DNA of 64,000 bases from JBDHHQ01 sp039586035. Lineage in GTDB: Bacteria > Gemmatimonadota > Gemmatimonadetes > Longimicrobiales > Gaopeijiaceae. Of the stretch, positions 33,295 through 42,622 are shown in pieces (within the stretch, counting starts at the first letter, position 1; every line of letters begins with the position of its first letter). The position numbers were made by a program, and so were the translations under genes. The stretch is from the NCBI GenBank assembly GCA_039586035.1, contig JBDHLD010000003.1, positions 88,319-152,318 of the forward strand, read 5' to 3'. Under the pieces are notes generated by a model that made no database searches, was not told where the DNA came from, and was given only the letters and a program-made list of their open reading frames with translations.

Positions 33295-34974
33295 TCAACG
33301 CCGGGGGACGAAGGGTCCGGTCATGGCGTCGAATCGATCCGCTCCGTCCTTGGACTCGGCCACCATGCGCTCGACCTCGCGCATGAGATGGGCGTTTTCG
33401 ATGACGATCCCGTCCTTGATCGTGTGGACGATGCCCCGGGTGCGGATCATGTCGCCCGTTTCGTCGAGGCGCAGCGCTCCGAAGGAATAGAGAAACCGGA
33501 GGCTGTAGGCCGGGTTGCCGTCCACCACCAGCAGGTCCGCGACGTACCCAGGCCGCACCAGTCCCAGACCGGGGAGGCGAGCCGTGCGGGCGCTGGTGTA
33601 CGTGGCTGCCTTCAATACCTCCAGGTTGTGCATGCCCGTTTCGCGCAGGAGCTGAAGCTCCCTCACGTTGGAGAAGCCCGGCGTGGCCCAGATGTAGTTG
33701 TCGTCGGTCCCGTAGGCGACTCGGCCACCGCGCCGGTTCACCTCGTAGATGAGCTCACTCCAGAGGTCGAAGGCATAGGTCCAGTAGTACTCGTCGTCCG
33801 AGGTCCAGTCGTAGTGGTAGGACCCGTGATAGGCCGCATTCGGGAGACTCCAGTCGATGAGGGCCTGGTGCGTGTACTTCTCATGCCATGGCAGGCTCAT
33901 GGCGCGCAGGATGTCCCGGTTGGCTTCGTAGACGACGCGGGTCGGGAGCAGCACGGCCCCGTAGTGGACCAGGGAGTCGGCCACGTCGTTCAGCAGGCGA
34001 GCACGGCTCTCCGGGTTGGTACCGGCCTCGACCCACACCTGTCCAGCGCCCCGGAAGCGCTGGTTCTCGTTGTCGTAGTCGTAGTCGCGAGGGAAGTCCT
34101 GCACCCTGCGAGGCAGCGCGGACTCGGCGAAGGCGTAATGGTGCTCGAGGAACGTCACGCCGAGGCGGGCGGCGTCCACGGCGTCCGTGACCGCATTCGT
34201 CGAAGGGGGCATATGGAAGGTGGTCGTGCCTCCGGCCTCGGTCATCCCGGCGGCGATCGCGCCCACCAGCTGCTGACTCCACCCACGGGCGTGGAGGGAG
34301 ACCATCAGGTTCGACAGCTCGCCCCCTTCCCTGCGGGCCAGATCCCACATCTCCCGAGCGATCCGGCCCGCGTTGGCCGGATTCTCGAGGAACGCGCGAT
34401 CGTGGTCCGTTCCCCAGCCCCAGTCCCAGTTGTGGTACCACCGGGGCGCCAGGATCTGGCTGCTATCGCTGAGCCTTCCCTGCTCCAGGGAGTGGGCCCA
34501 CCCCCGGTCCGCGTATGGGGATACGGTCGTGACGCCATGTGCCAGCTTGAGGTAGTAGAACCACTCCATCGGAAGCGGATCCTGCCGCACGTGCGTGTGC
34601 AGGTCGATGATCCCCGGCATGACGTACATGCCGTCTCCTTCGATGACCCGGTCTCCGGTCCATCGCTCCATCGTTTCACCCCGTTGGGCCGCTGATTCGG
34701 CGGCGACCGGGTCGAAGGAGCGCATGTCGGCGATGCGGTTGCCCTCGATGAGAATGTCGTGGGGTCCCGTCGGCGGGCCGCCGTGCCCGGGGATCACCAT
34801 CACATTGCGGATGACGAGGCGGTCGTAGGGCCCCTCGGCCAGATCGCCGAAGCCCTGCGCCTCCTGGGCATCGAGGCCGGCAACGCCCACGATCAGTCCG
34901 ACCGAGAGGACGACGAGCGGCCCAACCATCCAGGGGCGCGACCAACGGTGCTTGGTTTCTGTCGGGTGATTCAC
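33295..34974 (-). CDS. Exported amidohydrolase-superfamily metal hydrolase
   Basis: A 559-residue amidohydrolase with an N-terminal signal (about 15-36, WMVGPLVVLSVGLIVGVAGLDAQ). The metal-binding HxH is H126-H128 in PGIIDLHTHVRQ; further ligands probably include histidines in VTFLEHHYA and SLHARGW and the aspartate in YGTDDNYIW. The C-terminal composite sheet reads LGLVRPGYVADLLVVDGNP. This is the exported imidazolonepropionase-like/prolidase-type clade common in Gemmatimonadota. GTG 34974 with GGAG seven bases upstream gives a good signal peptide; longer starts do not. Peptide-amide or cyclic-amide hydrolysis is possible; substrate unknown. Confidence 0.85.
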   Translation of the reverse strand: MNHPTETKHRWSRPWMVGPLVVLSVGLIVGVAGLDAQEAQGFGDLAEGPYDRLVIRNVMVIPGHGGPPTGPHDILIEGNRIADMRSFDPVAAESAAQRGETMERWTGDRVIEGDGMYVMPGIIDLHTHVRQDPLPMEWFYYLKLAHGVTTVSPYADRGWAHSLEQGRLSDSSQILAPRWYHNWDWGWGTDHDRAFLENPANAGRIAREMWDLARREGGELSNLMVSLHARGWSQQLVGAIAAGMTEAGGTTTFHMPPSTNAVTDAVDAARLGVTFLEHHYAFAESALPRRVQDFPRDYDYDNENQRFRGAGQVWVEAGTNPESRARLLNDVADSLVHYGAVLLPTRVVYEANRDILRAMSLPWHEKYTHQALIDWSLPNAAYHGSYHYDWTSDDEYYWTYAFDLWSELIYEVNRRGGRVAYGTDDNYIWATPGFSNVRELQLLRETGMHNLEVLKAATYTSARTARLPGLGLVRPGYVADLLVVDGNPAYSLRFLYSFGALRLDETGDMIRTRGIVHTIKDGIVIENAHLMREVERMVAESKDGADRFDAMTGPFVPRR

Positions 34975-35100
34975 AGCCGATCTCCGTGCTGGCACGCGCT
35001 CAGGCGGGTGGATGGGGTAGCTACCAGACTTCTGCATCACCACACTGGTTGATGAACCTCGAGGGATACTCGCTTCGTACGTAGTGGCACGCCTCAAGTC

Positions 35101-35418
35101 ATGGAGAGACCGATGGACCCGAGACTGCTCAGCATGGTGATCCCGATCTTAGGCATCCTCCTCGTGATGATACCAGTAGCCGGGCTCACGTTCGGCCTGA
35201 CGCTGCGTTTCGCTGCGAAGCCATTCGTGGAAACGTTGGCCAAGGCGTTGCGGGAGTCCGGGAACGCGGCCGGGACTCAGGAACTGTCGCGACAGATCTC
35301 GAGGCTCCAGGAGGAGTTCGAGACGCTCACGCACGAAGTGCGGGAGCTACGGAGTGCGCAAGAGTTCGACCAGAAGCTCCTTTCCAGGGCTGACGAGCCT
35401 GCCACTGGCCAGCGCTAG
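35101..35418 (+). CDS. Small membrane protein with coiled coil
   Basis: A 105-residue hypothetical protein. Residues 8-37 form one transmembrane helix (LLSMVIPILGILLVMIPVAG). Residues 57-95 are heptad-patterned and charged (QELSRQISRLQEEFETLTHE), a likely coiled coil that would face the cytoplasm. No family is recognised with certainty; the layout resembles PspB-like or phage-shock-type scaffold peptides. It is divergent from the amidohydrolase with a 126-base promoter gap. Confidence 0.7.
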   Translation: MERPMDPRLLSMVIPILGILLVMIPVAGLTFGLTLRFAAKPFVETLAKALRESGNAAGTQELSRQISRLQEEFETLTHEVRELRSAQEFDQKLLSRADEPATGQR

Positions 35419-35569
35419 CCCCTGTCGGGGCGAGGATCAGACGCCTTTGAGCAGCGGAGTGCGTGCGACACCGACGGGCCGACCGTTTCGGGTGCCGATG
35501 GGACTGCTCTCCAAGGGAATGCGTGAAGCCCGCCTGACGATTCTGCTGCCTGCCGTGCCATCTTGCCAA

Positions 35570-35643
<74 letters not shown>

Positions 35644-35937
35644 TAAGGGTTGTAAGGTCAGAAGCTAAGCGCGCTTACTCGCTTCCTCAACCTCCGCCAG
35701 ATCGGCAGAATTACCGACTCCGTCCGGGGTTTGGTTGGCCTCTCGTCCGGCAAGGCGCGGCGTCGGGTCAGAGCCCGTTCCGTATTTCCAGCGTCTGATG
35801 AGTTCTGAAGCGTCATCTTCGGGGCCGCTGCAAACTCGTTGTCGAAGCCGCAGGCGGCGTGCTTTTTCTCGCCATGGCGATGGCGCCATAGCACGTCACA
35901 TGGTGGAAGAGGGGAATAGACTTCCATCCGCCGCCGC
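35644..35937. other. Noncoding region of lower GC beside the tRNA
   Basis: A 294-base stretch between the tRNA-Arg gene and the receptor kinase. By eye it is clearly less GC-rich than its surroundings (for example GTTTGGTTGG and TGAGTTCTGAAGCGTC). A short open frame on the minus strand (35658-35927) has no recognisable domain or ribosome site. I see no direct copy of the tRNA end, so an att site is not supported. Confidence 0.4.
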
Positions 35938-38583
35938 TCAGCGGGGGATCCTGGCCTGAAGCTCCGCGGCGAAGTTCTGCACCAGCACCGCGCGCGGGCC
36001 GGGACGGTCGTCGTCGTCTCCGACGTCGAAGCTCAGCATCACGAAGCGCTCGTCGTCGAGCGCCACGTCGTACGGGAAGCTGAGGTCGACGGTCTCGATG
36101 TAGGGAGGGACGGTGAAGAGGACCTGCGGGATGTTGGCGCGGAAGCCGCCATCGGTCTCGACGGCCACGGCCACGAACCGATTGCTGTTGTCCAGGAAGA
36201 AGAGCTCGTCACCGTCGTGGGACCACTTGGGCGTCCGCCCACCGTCGGTGGAGACCTGCCATCGGCCGCTCTCCACGTCGGGGAACGGACGCACGTAGAC
36301 CTCCCAACGGTTGCTTTCGTTGGAGGTGTACGCCAACCAGCGGCCGTCCGGGGAGATGGCCGGCGCACCTTCGTCGAAGTCCCCGGCGAGGAGACGCTGG
36401 GGTGGGTCGCCGGACTCGGGATCGTACACGTAGATGTCCCGGCCACCCTCGACGCCGCCCGTACCGGCGGTCCGAAGGAGGAGCTTCGCGCCGTCCGGGG
36501 TCCAGGCGGCGTTGGCCACCGGCATGTCGAAGTCGACGAAGAGACGAGCCTCGCCGATGCCGTCGGCCCGCTTCATCCAGACCTGCCGGTCACCCTCGCG
36601 GCTGGAGATGAAGATGATCTCGCGGCCGTCGGGGTGCCACACGGCCATCCGGTCCTCGTCCTCGGCCAGGGTCACCCGGGTGCGGACGCCGGCCGGTAGC
36701 TGCTTGATCCAGATGTCGAAGCCGTCCTCGGTGAACTCCCGCAGGGCCAGGCGGGTCCCGTCGGGTGAAAGGGCTGGGATGTCGTTGGGGTTCGTGGTCC
36801 GGTCGAAGGTCCACGCCGGGTCGATGGGGGTGATCTCGCCGGCGCGGTCCATCCACACGGCCCGAGCCATGGTCCCGCCGCCGCCGGCCCCGGTGGAGTA
36901 GAAGAGGCTGCCGTCCTCGGCAATGAAGAAGGTGAGGACGTCGGAGATGAGGGGTGCCGGGGTGCCGGTGAGCTCCATGGCGTCGGCATCCAGCGGGGCG
37001 CCCATGAGCGTGCCGTCGGTGAGGTACAGGAGGTATCCCGGCGCTGCGAACTTCCCCCAACTCCCGTAGGCCAGTGTCCGCTCCTCGCCGCTTTCCAGGT
37101 CGAGGATCCGTACCTCGCCCTGGTCGTTGGCGAGCACATCGTGGAGCGCTCGGTCGCCGGACGGCAGGGCGTCGGTGAATCGATGGGCGGTTTCTCCCTC
37201 GCCGAGGGTCAGGAAGACTTCGGCGGCCCCGCCGGCGCTGGGCACGCGAAAGGCCTCTCGCCCGCTGGTGAAGTAGACGTGGCCGTCGTGGCCCCAGACC
37301 GGCCACGCCCCCTCGCCCAGGGTCCGCACCGGACCCCCGGCCAGGGCCAGCGCCCGGATCTCTCCACCGGGCGACTGGAAGGCGATCTCCTGACCCTCGG
37401 GGGAAATGGTGATGCGGAATGCTCCCTCCGATTCCCGGATCGGGGTCGACGCGAGCTCGTCCCAACGGCGAGCCATGAGGATCTGGTTGCCCTCGGTGTT
37501 GTGGCGGTACACCAGGGTGGATCCGTCGGGCGAAAGGGCGAAGCCGCCCAGGTTCAAGAACGTCATCTCCTGGCCCGCTTCGAACGGCATGGCGAACCGT
37601 CGGACGGGCCGGTCCGGCTGGGGTGCCATCGACTGCCAGAGGAGCAGCCCGCCCAGGATCGCTGCCACGGCCCAGCCGCCGACCAGCCCCGCTCTCCGGG
37701 CGGGGGTAGGCGCCACGCCGATGGCGGCTGCGGTTTCGCCGTGACGAAAGGACGGATCCGCCAGCGCCTTGGCGAACTCGCGAGCGTCGCGGAAGCGGTC
37801 GGCGGGGATCTTCTCCAGCGCCTTTCGAATGGCGGCGTCCACATTGAACGGGATGGACTTCCGGGCGGCCGTGGCCGAGACCGGAGCGCCCTGGATGATC
37901 TTGCCCAGCACCGCCTGAGCCGTGTTGCCCAGGTACGGTGGCTCCCCGACGAGCATCTCGTAGAGGACGCAGGCGAGGGCGTAGGTGTCGCTGGCGGCGC
38001 CCACCGCCTGATCTCCCGTGGCCTGCTCGGGGCTCATGTAGAAGGGGGTACCGACGCTCAAGCCGGTCTCGGTGAGACGACTCCCCCCGGCCGCCCCCAC
38101 GGCCAGCGCAATCCCGAAGTCCGCCACCAGGGGCTCGCCTCGGCTCAGCAGGATGTTCCCCGGCTTGATGTCCCGGTGCACGACCCCCACCTCGTGGGCG
38201 ACATGGAGGGCGTTGGCAACGGCTGTGGCGATTCCCAACGCCTCGTCTACCGGGAGCTGCTTCTCCCGGTCGATCTTGTCCCGGAGCGTCTCGCCCTCGA
38301 TGTAGGGCATGACGTAGAAGAGGAAGCTGTCGGCCTTGCCGGAATCGAAGAGGGGCAGGATGTGGGGGTGCTGCAGGTTGGCCGTGGTCTCGATCTCGGC
38401 CAGGAAGCGCTCGGCGCCGACGACGGCGGCGAGCTCGGGCTTGAGCACCTTGAGGGCGACGTTGCGGTTGTGCTTCTCGTCGCGAGCCAGGTAGACCGTG
38501 GCCATGCCGCCCTCGCCGAGCTCTCGCTCGACGCGGTAGCGGCCCTCCAGGGCCTCGTTGAGGCGAGTGATGGGGTCAGGCAT
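35938..38583 (-). CDS. Serine/threonine protein kinase with TolB/PD40 propeller
   Basis: An 881-residue receptor kinase. The cytoplasmic kinase domain (16-285) is complete: glycine loop G23-EGGMA, K45, HRDIKPGN with D138, DFG D155 and SPEQATGDQ in the activation segment. A transmembrane helix at about 310-330 is followed by an extracellular PD40/TolB-like beta-propeller, with repeated ALSPDGSTLVY, ISPEGQEIAFQS, LSPDGTRLALREF, WHPDGREIIFIS, WTPDGAKLLLR and ISPDGRWLAYTS. This architecture is strikingly common in Gemmatimonadota and Acidobacteriota. Ligand and targets unknown. The start ATG 38583 immediately precedes the kinase fold, and no partner gene is obvious. Confidence 0.93.
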   Translation of the reverse strand: MPDPITRLNEALEGRYRVERELGEGGMATVYLARDEKHNRNVALKVLKPELAAVVGAERFLAEIETTANLQHPHILPLFDSGKADSFLFYVMPYIEGETLRDKIDREKQLPVDEALGIATAVANALHVAHEVGVVHRDIKPGNILLSRGEPLVADFGIALAVGAAGGSRLTETGLSVGTPFYMSPEQATGDQAVGAASDTYALACVLYEMLVGEPPYLGNTAQAVLGKIIQGAPVSATAARKSIPFNVDAAIRKALEKIPADRFRDAREFAKALADPSFRHGETAAAIGVAPTPARRAGLVGGWAVAAILGGLLLWQSMAPQPDRPVRRFAMPFEAGQEMTFLNLGGFALSPDGSTLVYRHNTEGNQILMARRWDELASTPIRESEGAFRITISPEGQEIAFQSPGGEIRALALAGGPVRTLGEGAWPVWGHDGHVYFTSGREAFRVPSAGGAAEVFLTLGEGETAHRFTDALPSGDRALHDVLANDQGEVRILDLESGEERTLAYGSWGKFAAPGYLLYLTDGTLMGAPLDADAMELTGTPAPLISDVLTFFIAEDGSLFYSTGAGGGGTMARAVWMDRAGEITPIDPAWTFDRTTNPNDIPALSPDGTRLALREFTEDGFDIWIKQLPAGVRTRVTLAEDEDRMAVWHPDGREIIFISSREGDRQVWMKRADGIGEARLFVDFDMPVANAAWTPDGAKLLLRTAGTGGVEGGRDIYVYDPESGDPPQRLLAGDFDEGAPAISPDGRWLAYTSNESNRWEVYVRPFPDVESGRWQVSTDGGRTPKWSHDGDELFFLDNSNRFVAVAVETDGGFRANIPQVLFTVPPYIETVDLSFPYDVALDDERFVMLSFDVGDDDDRPGPRAVLVQNFAAELQARIPR

Positions 38584-38633
38584 TCGCCCAAGATGGGCGG
38601 TGGATCGCCAGGGGAGCAAGAAGATCGGACGTG

Positions 38634-38671
38634 ACGAGGCCCGGATCCGCGGGACGGGATCCGGGCCTCGT
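38634..38671 (-). terminator. Strong hairpin terminator
   Basis: A perfect 15-bp stem: bases 38634-38648 (ACGAGGCCCGGATCC) pair with 38657-38671 across an eight-base loop. It lies 66 bases past the stop of the minus-strand TadG-like gene; the transcript continues with a T-rich GATCTTCTT tract. It insulates the kinase gene. Confidence 0.7.
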
Positions 38672-38737
38672 CCGCCGCCGGCGGCGTGCGAGACGCTGGC
38701 CGACGGCGGTGGCGATTCGAGCTGACTGGCTTCGGTG

Positions 38738-40171
38738 CTACTCCACCAGCCTCAGGTACTTGACCAGCGAGCCGCCGGTTCCCCCTCCGCCGTATCCGCT
38801 CACGCCGCCCAGGAACCGTCCGTAGATGGTCCCGTTGGGCGCATCCGGCTCGAGGAAGATCTTGGCGAACTGGACGAACTCCATGTTCTCCGCCCCACCG
38901 TAGAGGTTGAGGGTGGGCGGGATCACGGGGACGACCCGGACGAGCGGGCTTGTGGACTCCGGGTTGGAATACTGGGAGCCGGTGATGTACCCGCCGTTCG
39001 GATGACCCGGATCGTCCACCCACCGGGCGCCCGGGTCCTGGTCGTACAGCTGCCGCAGCGAGGCCCGAATGGACGCGATGTTGCCTTCCTGCGGCGGATA
39101 GGGCGTCCCCAGGGAGATCGAGCAGAGGTTGCATCCGATGATGTTGTCGCGCACGAAGTCGGCTCCCTGACCGAAACCTTCGCAGCTCTCGTCAGGATCT
39201 GGCGGGCTCCACAGATGGAAGTTCCCGGGGCCCATGGTGCCGGAGCCGTTCGGATCCCAGCCGCCACCCGGGCTGCCTCCCGTCGATTCCCCGCCCTCAC
39301 CCGGCGTGGTCTTGAGGACGATCTGGCGACCCATGTCCCGGGTCCGGGTGTGTCCGCTTTCCCCGAGCGAATTGTTGCGGAATGTGCTGCCGTAGCCCGT
39401 CCCGTCGAAGCCCGAGCCGTACGGGGTGTCGTCCACGCCGTATTGATCGAACGTGTGGTACGGGTCGGGCTGCTGCCCGTCGTCCAGCTCCGCGCCGTCC
39501 TCGAAGAGCCACTCTTCACCGTCGTCGGGAAGCCGATTCGCCGGGGCGATGTCATCGTCCAGGTCGTCCCAGAGGTCGACGATGGCGAAGGGCAGCACGC
39601 ACGCCTCGATGGTGGTGCCCGCGCTCACTTCGGCCGCCGAAGCCGAGCTCACCCTCAGGGACGCGAACCCGAGGAGCCTCGCGAACCAGGTGGGCAGGTT
39701 GGCTCGCTCCACCCACACGCGGACCCTCTGCGTCTCGGGAGTGACCTGGATCGTTATCTCCGGCCCCTTCTGGACGAAGGAGGTCACACCGTCCTCTTCG
39801 TTCATGGTGTAGAACTCGGGGGTCGTGGTATCCACCGACGCGCCCCGAACCACGTTGGCCGCGGCATACGCCTTGCCGCGGTTCACGGCCTCGGAGACGA
39901 CCCCGTCGTCCTCCCAGTGCAGGTCGAAGAAGGCGCTGGCACCGGCCAGCGATGCGGCGTCGGTGACGCGCTGCGTCTCGCCGCGGGCAGTGAGGGCCAT
40001 ACCCAGGTCGACGGCGAGCGCGGCCATGCCGAGCATCCCGATCATCATGACGGCCACGAGGGGCAGCATGACGCCACGCTCGGAGGTGAGCATTCGTCGA
40101 ACGGTTGCGAAGGTGCTTCGAATGGTAGCGATGATGCTTCGATCTGTAGAGGCTGACGCGCGCAGGGACAT
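38738..40171 (-). CDS. TadE/TadG-like pilus-assembly or secreted-surface protein
   Basis: A 477-residue protein with the Tad_N signature: a hydrophobic prepilin-like segment after ERG (residues 31-58, ERGVMLPLVAVMMIGMLGM, then ALAVDLGMALTARGETQRV), followed by AADAASLAGA-like sequence (VTDAASLAGASAFF). The remainder is a periplasmic/extracellular region rich in Gly, Asp and Tyr, with CNLC and isolated cysteines. TadG proteins are minor pseudopilins of Flp pili. No other tad/cpa genes are visible here, so it is an orphan, or its partners are outside the window. M27 could be the real start. Function tentative. Confidence 0.75.
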   Translation of the reverse strand: MSLRASASTDRSIIATIRSTFATVRRMLTSERGVMLPLVAVMMIGMLGMAALAVDLGMALTARGETQRVTDAASLAGASAFFDLHWEDDGVVSEAVNRGKAYAAANVVRGASVDTTTPEFYTMNEEDGVTSFVQKGPEITIQVTPETQRVRVWVERANLPTWFARLLGFASLRVSSASAAEVSAGTTIEACVLPFAIVDLWDDLDDDIAPANRLPDDGEEWLFEDGAELDDGQQPDPYHTFDQYGVDDTPYGSGFDGTGYGSTFRNNSLGESGHTRTRDMGRQIVLKTTPGEGGESTGGSPGGGWDPNGSGTMGPGNFHLWSPPDPDESCEGFGQGADFVRDNIIGCNLCSISLGTPYPPQEGNIASIRASLRQLYDQDPGARWVDDPGHPNGGYITGSQYSNPESTSPLVRVVPVIPPTLNLYGGAENMEFVQFAKIFLEPDAPNGTIYGRFLGGVSGYGGGGTGGSLVKYLRLVE

Positions 40172-40310
40172 GATCCCCCCTTCGGGACTCTCATCGAGAA
40201 GGGAAGCCTGTACAGTTCGTTGTCGACCTATTCGTCAGAACACGAAAGCGAGGGGGCGCCGGAGGACCGAGGAGGAACGTGCCACGGACCGAAGCCGCCC
40301 TCCCTTCGGG

Positions 40311-40451
40311 TCACTCGTCGTCCCAGTGGTCGATGGCATCCAGGAGCTCCCGCTCGGTGGGGCGTTCCAGCTCCGTGTGGCGGTTTCGCCGCGCGAGGCG
40401 CGAGGCGGCCACGATGGCGCCCACGACCAGAAGGAGAAAGACCAGCGACAT
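40311..40451 (-). CDS. 46-residue small membrane protein
   Basis: A short coding sequence too small for usual length filters. It begins MSLVFLLLVVGAIVAASRLA, a single transmembrane helix, then a basic turn (ARRNRHTELERPTER) and an acidic tail (ELLDAIDHWDDE). It lies 13 bases beyond the stop of the VTT-domain membrane protein on the same strand, the usual spacing of an operon mate, and codon use (C/G third positions) fits the genome. No family is recognised. It may be an accessory subunit for the neighbouring membrane protein. Confidence 0.6.
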   Translation of the reverse strand: MSLVFLLLVVGAIVAASRLARRNRHTELERPTERELLDAIDHWDDE

Positions 40452-40464
40452 CGCCCTGCTCTCG

Positions 40465-41112
40465 CTAGAGGACCCATTTCACGACGGCGAAGCCGCCGAC
40501 AAGAAGCACACCGAAAACCACCGTGAGCAGATTGAAGTAGCGGTCGATGAAGCGGCTGACGGGTGGGCCGAACTTGTAGATGAGTCCGGCCACGAGGAAG
40601 AAGCGCAGGCCACGGCTCAACACGCTCGCGAAGAGGAAGACGCCCAGATTGATGGAGAACACGCCGGACGAGATCGTGAACACCTTGTAGGGGATGGGCG
40701 TCAGGCCCGCCAGGAACACGGCCCAGAAGTCGTAGTTGACGTAGAGGGCCTGGACGTGGTCGAACGCCTCCGGAGTCACCCCGGGCACGTACGCGAAGAA
40801 CGGACCCTGCAGGGCACCCCAGGCCAGGGCACCGATGCCGTAGCCCACCACCGCCCCGGCCACCGATGCGCCCGTCGTCCACGCAGCAAGGCGGAGCGAG
40901 CGCTTGGGGGCCCCCAGGCAGAGGGCCATGAGCAGGGGATCCGGCGGGATGGGGAAGAACGACGACTCGGCCGCAGTGAGCAGAACGAGCGCGGCCAGAC
41001 CGTGTGGGGTGTCCGCCCAGTGCAGGACCCAATCGTACAGGCGCCGGTGGAGCCCGGGCCGGGCCGGGGCGTGCTCCATGGGTCCGTGCTCGACGCGCGT
41101 TCCCTGGTTCAC
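40465..41112 (-). CDS. VTT-domain (YqaA/DedA-like) inner-membrane protein
   Basis: A 215-residue membrane protein of the YqaA branch of the DedA/SNARE-associated family. It has the conserved N-terminal re-entrant motif ESSFFPIPPDPLLMALCLG, then VVGYGIGALAWGAL, the arginine/glycine loop FLAGLTPIPYKVFTISSGVF and two C-terminal helices. DedA-like proteins transport undecaprenyl phosphate or affect membrane homeostasis. GTG 41112 overlaps the pcm stop (GTGA), the preferred start over an ATG eleven residues on. It is the penultimate gene of the minus-strand operon. Confidence 0.88.
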   Translation of the reverse strand: MNQGTRVEHGPMEHAPARPGLHRRLYDWVLHWADTPHGLAALVLLTAAESSFFPIPPDPLLMALCLGAPKRSLRLAAWTTGASVAGAVVGYGIGALAWGALQGPFFAYVPGVTPEAFDHVQALYVNYDFWAVFLAGLTPIPYKVFTISSGVFSINLGVFLFASVLSRGLRFFLVAGLIYKFGPPVSRFIDRYFNLLTVVFGVLLVGGFAVVKWVL

Positions 41113-41777
41113 GCCCGCTCCTCCGGCCACGCGAAGCGCCCGAGCAAGGGGACGAAGGTGCAGTCCGATTCGACCACCGTCTCTGTCACTTCCCCCTCCT
41201 CTTTGCGCACGAGCACCAGATCCTGGGACTCTCGCGAGCCCACAGGCACCAGCATGCGGCCCGTGTCGGCCAACTGGTCCACCAGCGTTGTCGGCACACC
41301 GGGGGAAGCGGCGGAAACCACGATGACGTCGTACGGCGAGAACTTGCGCCAGCCGATGGTCCCATCGCCCACGAGCAGCGCGACGTTGCGGAGCTCGAGT
41401 CGGTCCAACGCCGTCCGGGCTCGGGTCGACAGCTCCCTCACGCGCTCGACCGAGTACACCCGGTCCGCCATGAGCGCCAACAACGCGGTCAGGAAACCGC
41501 TGCCGGTGCCGATCTCCAGCACGGTCTCGTCGTTGCCCGGATGAACGATGGAGAGGTAGAGCGCCTGGAGCGACGGCTGTGACGCGGTCTGCCCCCAGCC
41601 GATGGGAACCGGAGCGTCTTCGTAGGCCCTGGGCAAGACACCCTCGGGCAAGAAGAGGTGCCGCGGAACCCGGTCGAAGAGCTGGAGGATCTCGAGATCG
41701 TGGATACCGCGACTGCGGATGTCCTCAATGAGCTTTCGACGATACCCGACGTACTGGAAGTCTTCGTCGAGGGTCAT
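41109..41777 (-). CDS. pcm: Protein-L-isoaspartate O-methyltransferase
   Basis: A 222-residue repair enzyme that methylates isoaspartyl residues in damaged proteins using SAM. Visible motifs are VPRHLFLPEG, YEDAPVPIGWGQTASQPS (the substrate-binding segment), motif I VLEIGTGSGFLTALLAL, VYSVERV and GDGTIGW, and the late DQLADTGRMLVPVG. ATG 41777 gives the family N-terminus MTLDEDFQYVGYRR; upstream in-frame codons add only basic filler. It sits between surE and the VTT gene; surE-pcm adjacency is common in bacteria as a stress-repair pair, which supports both calls. Confidence 0.94.
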   Translation of the reverse strand: MTLDEDFQYVGYRRKLIEDIRSRGIHDLEILQLFDRVPRHLFLPEGVLPRAYEDAPVPIGWGQTASQPSLQALYLSIVHPGNDETVLEIGTGSGFLTALLALMADRVYSVERVRELSTRARTALDRLELRNVALLVGDGTIGWRKFSPYDVIVVSAASPGVPTTLVDQLADTGRMLVPVGSRESQDLVLVRKEEGEVTETVVESDCTFVPLLGRFAWPEERA

Positions 41778-41841
41778 GTCGTTGCCCGGGCGTCGGTCGA
41801 AGCGCCGCCCCGCCGGGCGACCGCCGCCCACGGTCGCCCGT

Positions 41842-42591
41842 CTACAGGCTGAGGTTCCAACCTCGGATCTCCTCCAACAGCTGATAGTTGGTCAGGTCCA
41901 GGTGGAGGGGGGTCACCGAGATGTAGCCGTCCTCGATGGCACGGAAGTCCGAATCGCCTCCCCCCGTCCAGGTGCTCACGCCACCGCCGATCCAGTAGTA
42001 CTCCCGGCCCGACGGATCCAACGCCTTGGTCAGCGACTCACTGTATCGACGATTCCCCAGAGACGTGACCCGGACTCCCCGGACCTGGTCCGGCGTCACG
42101 GGAGGGAGGTTGACGTTCAGCAACGTGGTCTCGGGGAAGCTCTCGTGGGCGAGGACCTGCCGCAGAAACTCCCTCAGGAGCGGCTCCCATGCCTCGAGCT
42201 CCTCGAATCGGTCTCCCGCGTACGAGAACGCGACCGCCGGAATCCCGATCACGGTCGCCTCCATGGCGGCCGCCACGGTCCCGGAATACAACACGTCGTC
42301 GCCCATGTTGGGACCGTGGTTGATGCCGGACAGACAGAAGTCGGGTCGGTCGTCGAGGAGCGCGTTCACGGCGACCAGCACGCAGTCCGTGGGCGTTCCG
42401 TCCACCACGTGGACCGCCTCCCGTGCTTGCCGGGCCCGGAGCGGATGATGGAGCGTCAGGGAGTGGCTGGTGGCGCTCTGCTCGCGGTCCGGTGCCACGA
42501 CCGACACGATGCCGAGAGACCGGGCCGCGTCGCTCAGGACGTCGAGACCCCGGGCCAGGTACCCGTCGTCATTGGTGCAGAGGATGTGCAT
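41842..42591 (-). CDS. surE: 5'/3'-nucleotidase SurE
   Basis: A 249-residue metal-dependent phosphatase acting on nucleoside monophosphates and short polyphosphates. The N-terminus HILCTNDDGYLARGL contains the metal-binding D8-D9; SGINHGPNMGDDVLYSGTVAAAMEA provides the asparagine and serine ligands; and the loop VAPDREQSATSHSLTL is typical. Length is usual for the family. It is 31 bases downstream of the MerR-type regulator and upstream of pcm. Confidence 0.96.
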   Translation of the reverse strand: MHILCTNDDGYLARGLDVLSDAARSLGIVSVVAPDREQSATSHSLTLHHPLRARQAREAVHVVDGTPTDCVLVAVNALLDDRPDFCLSGINHGPNMGDDVLYSGTVAAAMEATVIGIPAVAFSYAGDRFEELEAWEPLLREFLRQVLAHESFPETTLLNVNLPPVTPDQVRGVRVTSLGNRRYSESLTKALDPSGREYYWIGGGVSTWTGGGDSDFRAIEDGYISVTPLHLDLTNYQLLEEIRGWNLSL

Positions 42592-42622
42592 GTCGGCCGA
42601 GCTCAGGTGAGGCTCCCCTGGG

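Noticed and set aside
32249..33490. Plus-strand frame opposite the AGCS symporter.
   Set aside because: Histidine/glycine-rich mirror of a conserved transporter.
35658..35927. 89-codon frame beside the tRNA gene.
   Set aside because: No ribosome site, no recognisable fold and lower GC than genes around it; listed only as a noncoding region.
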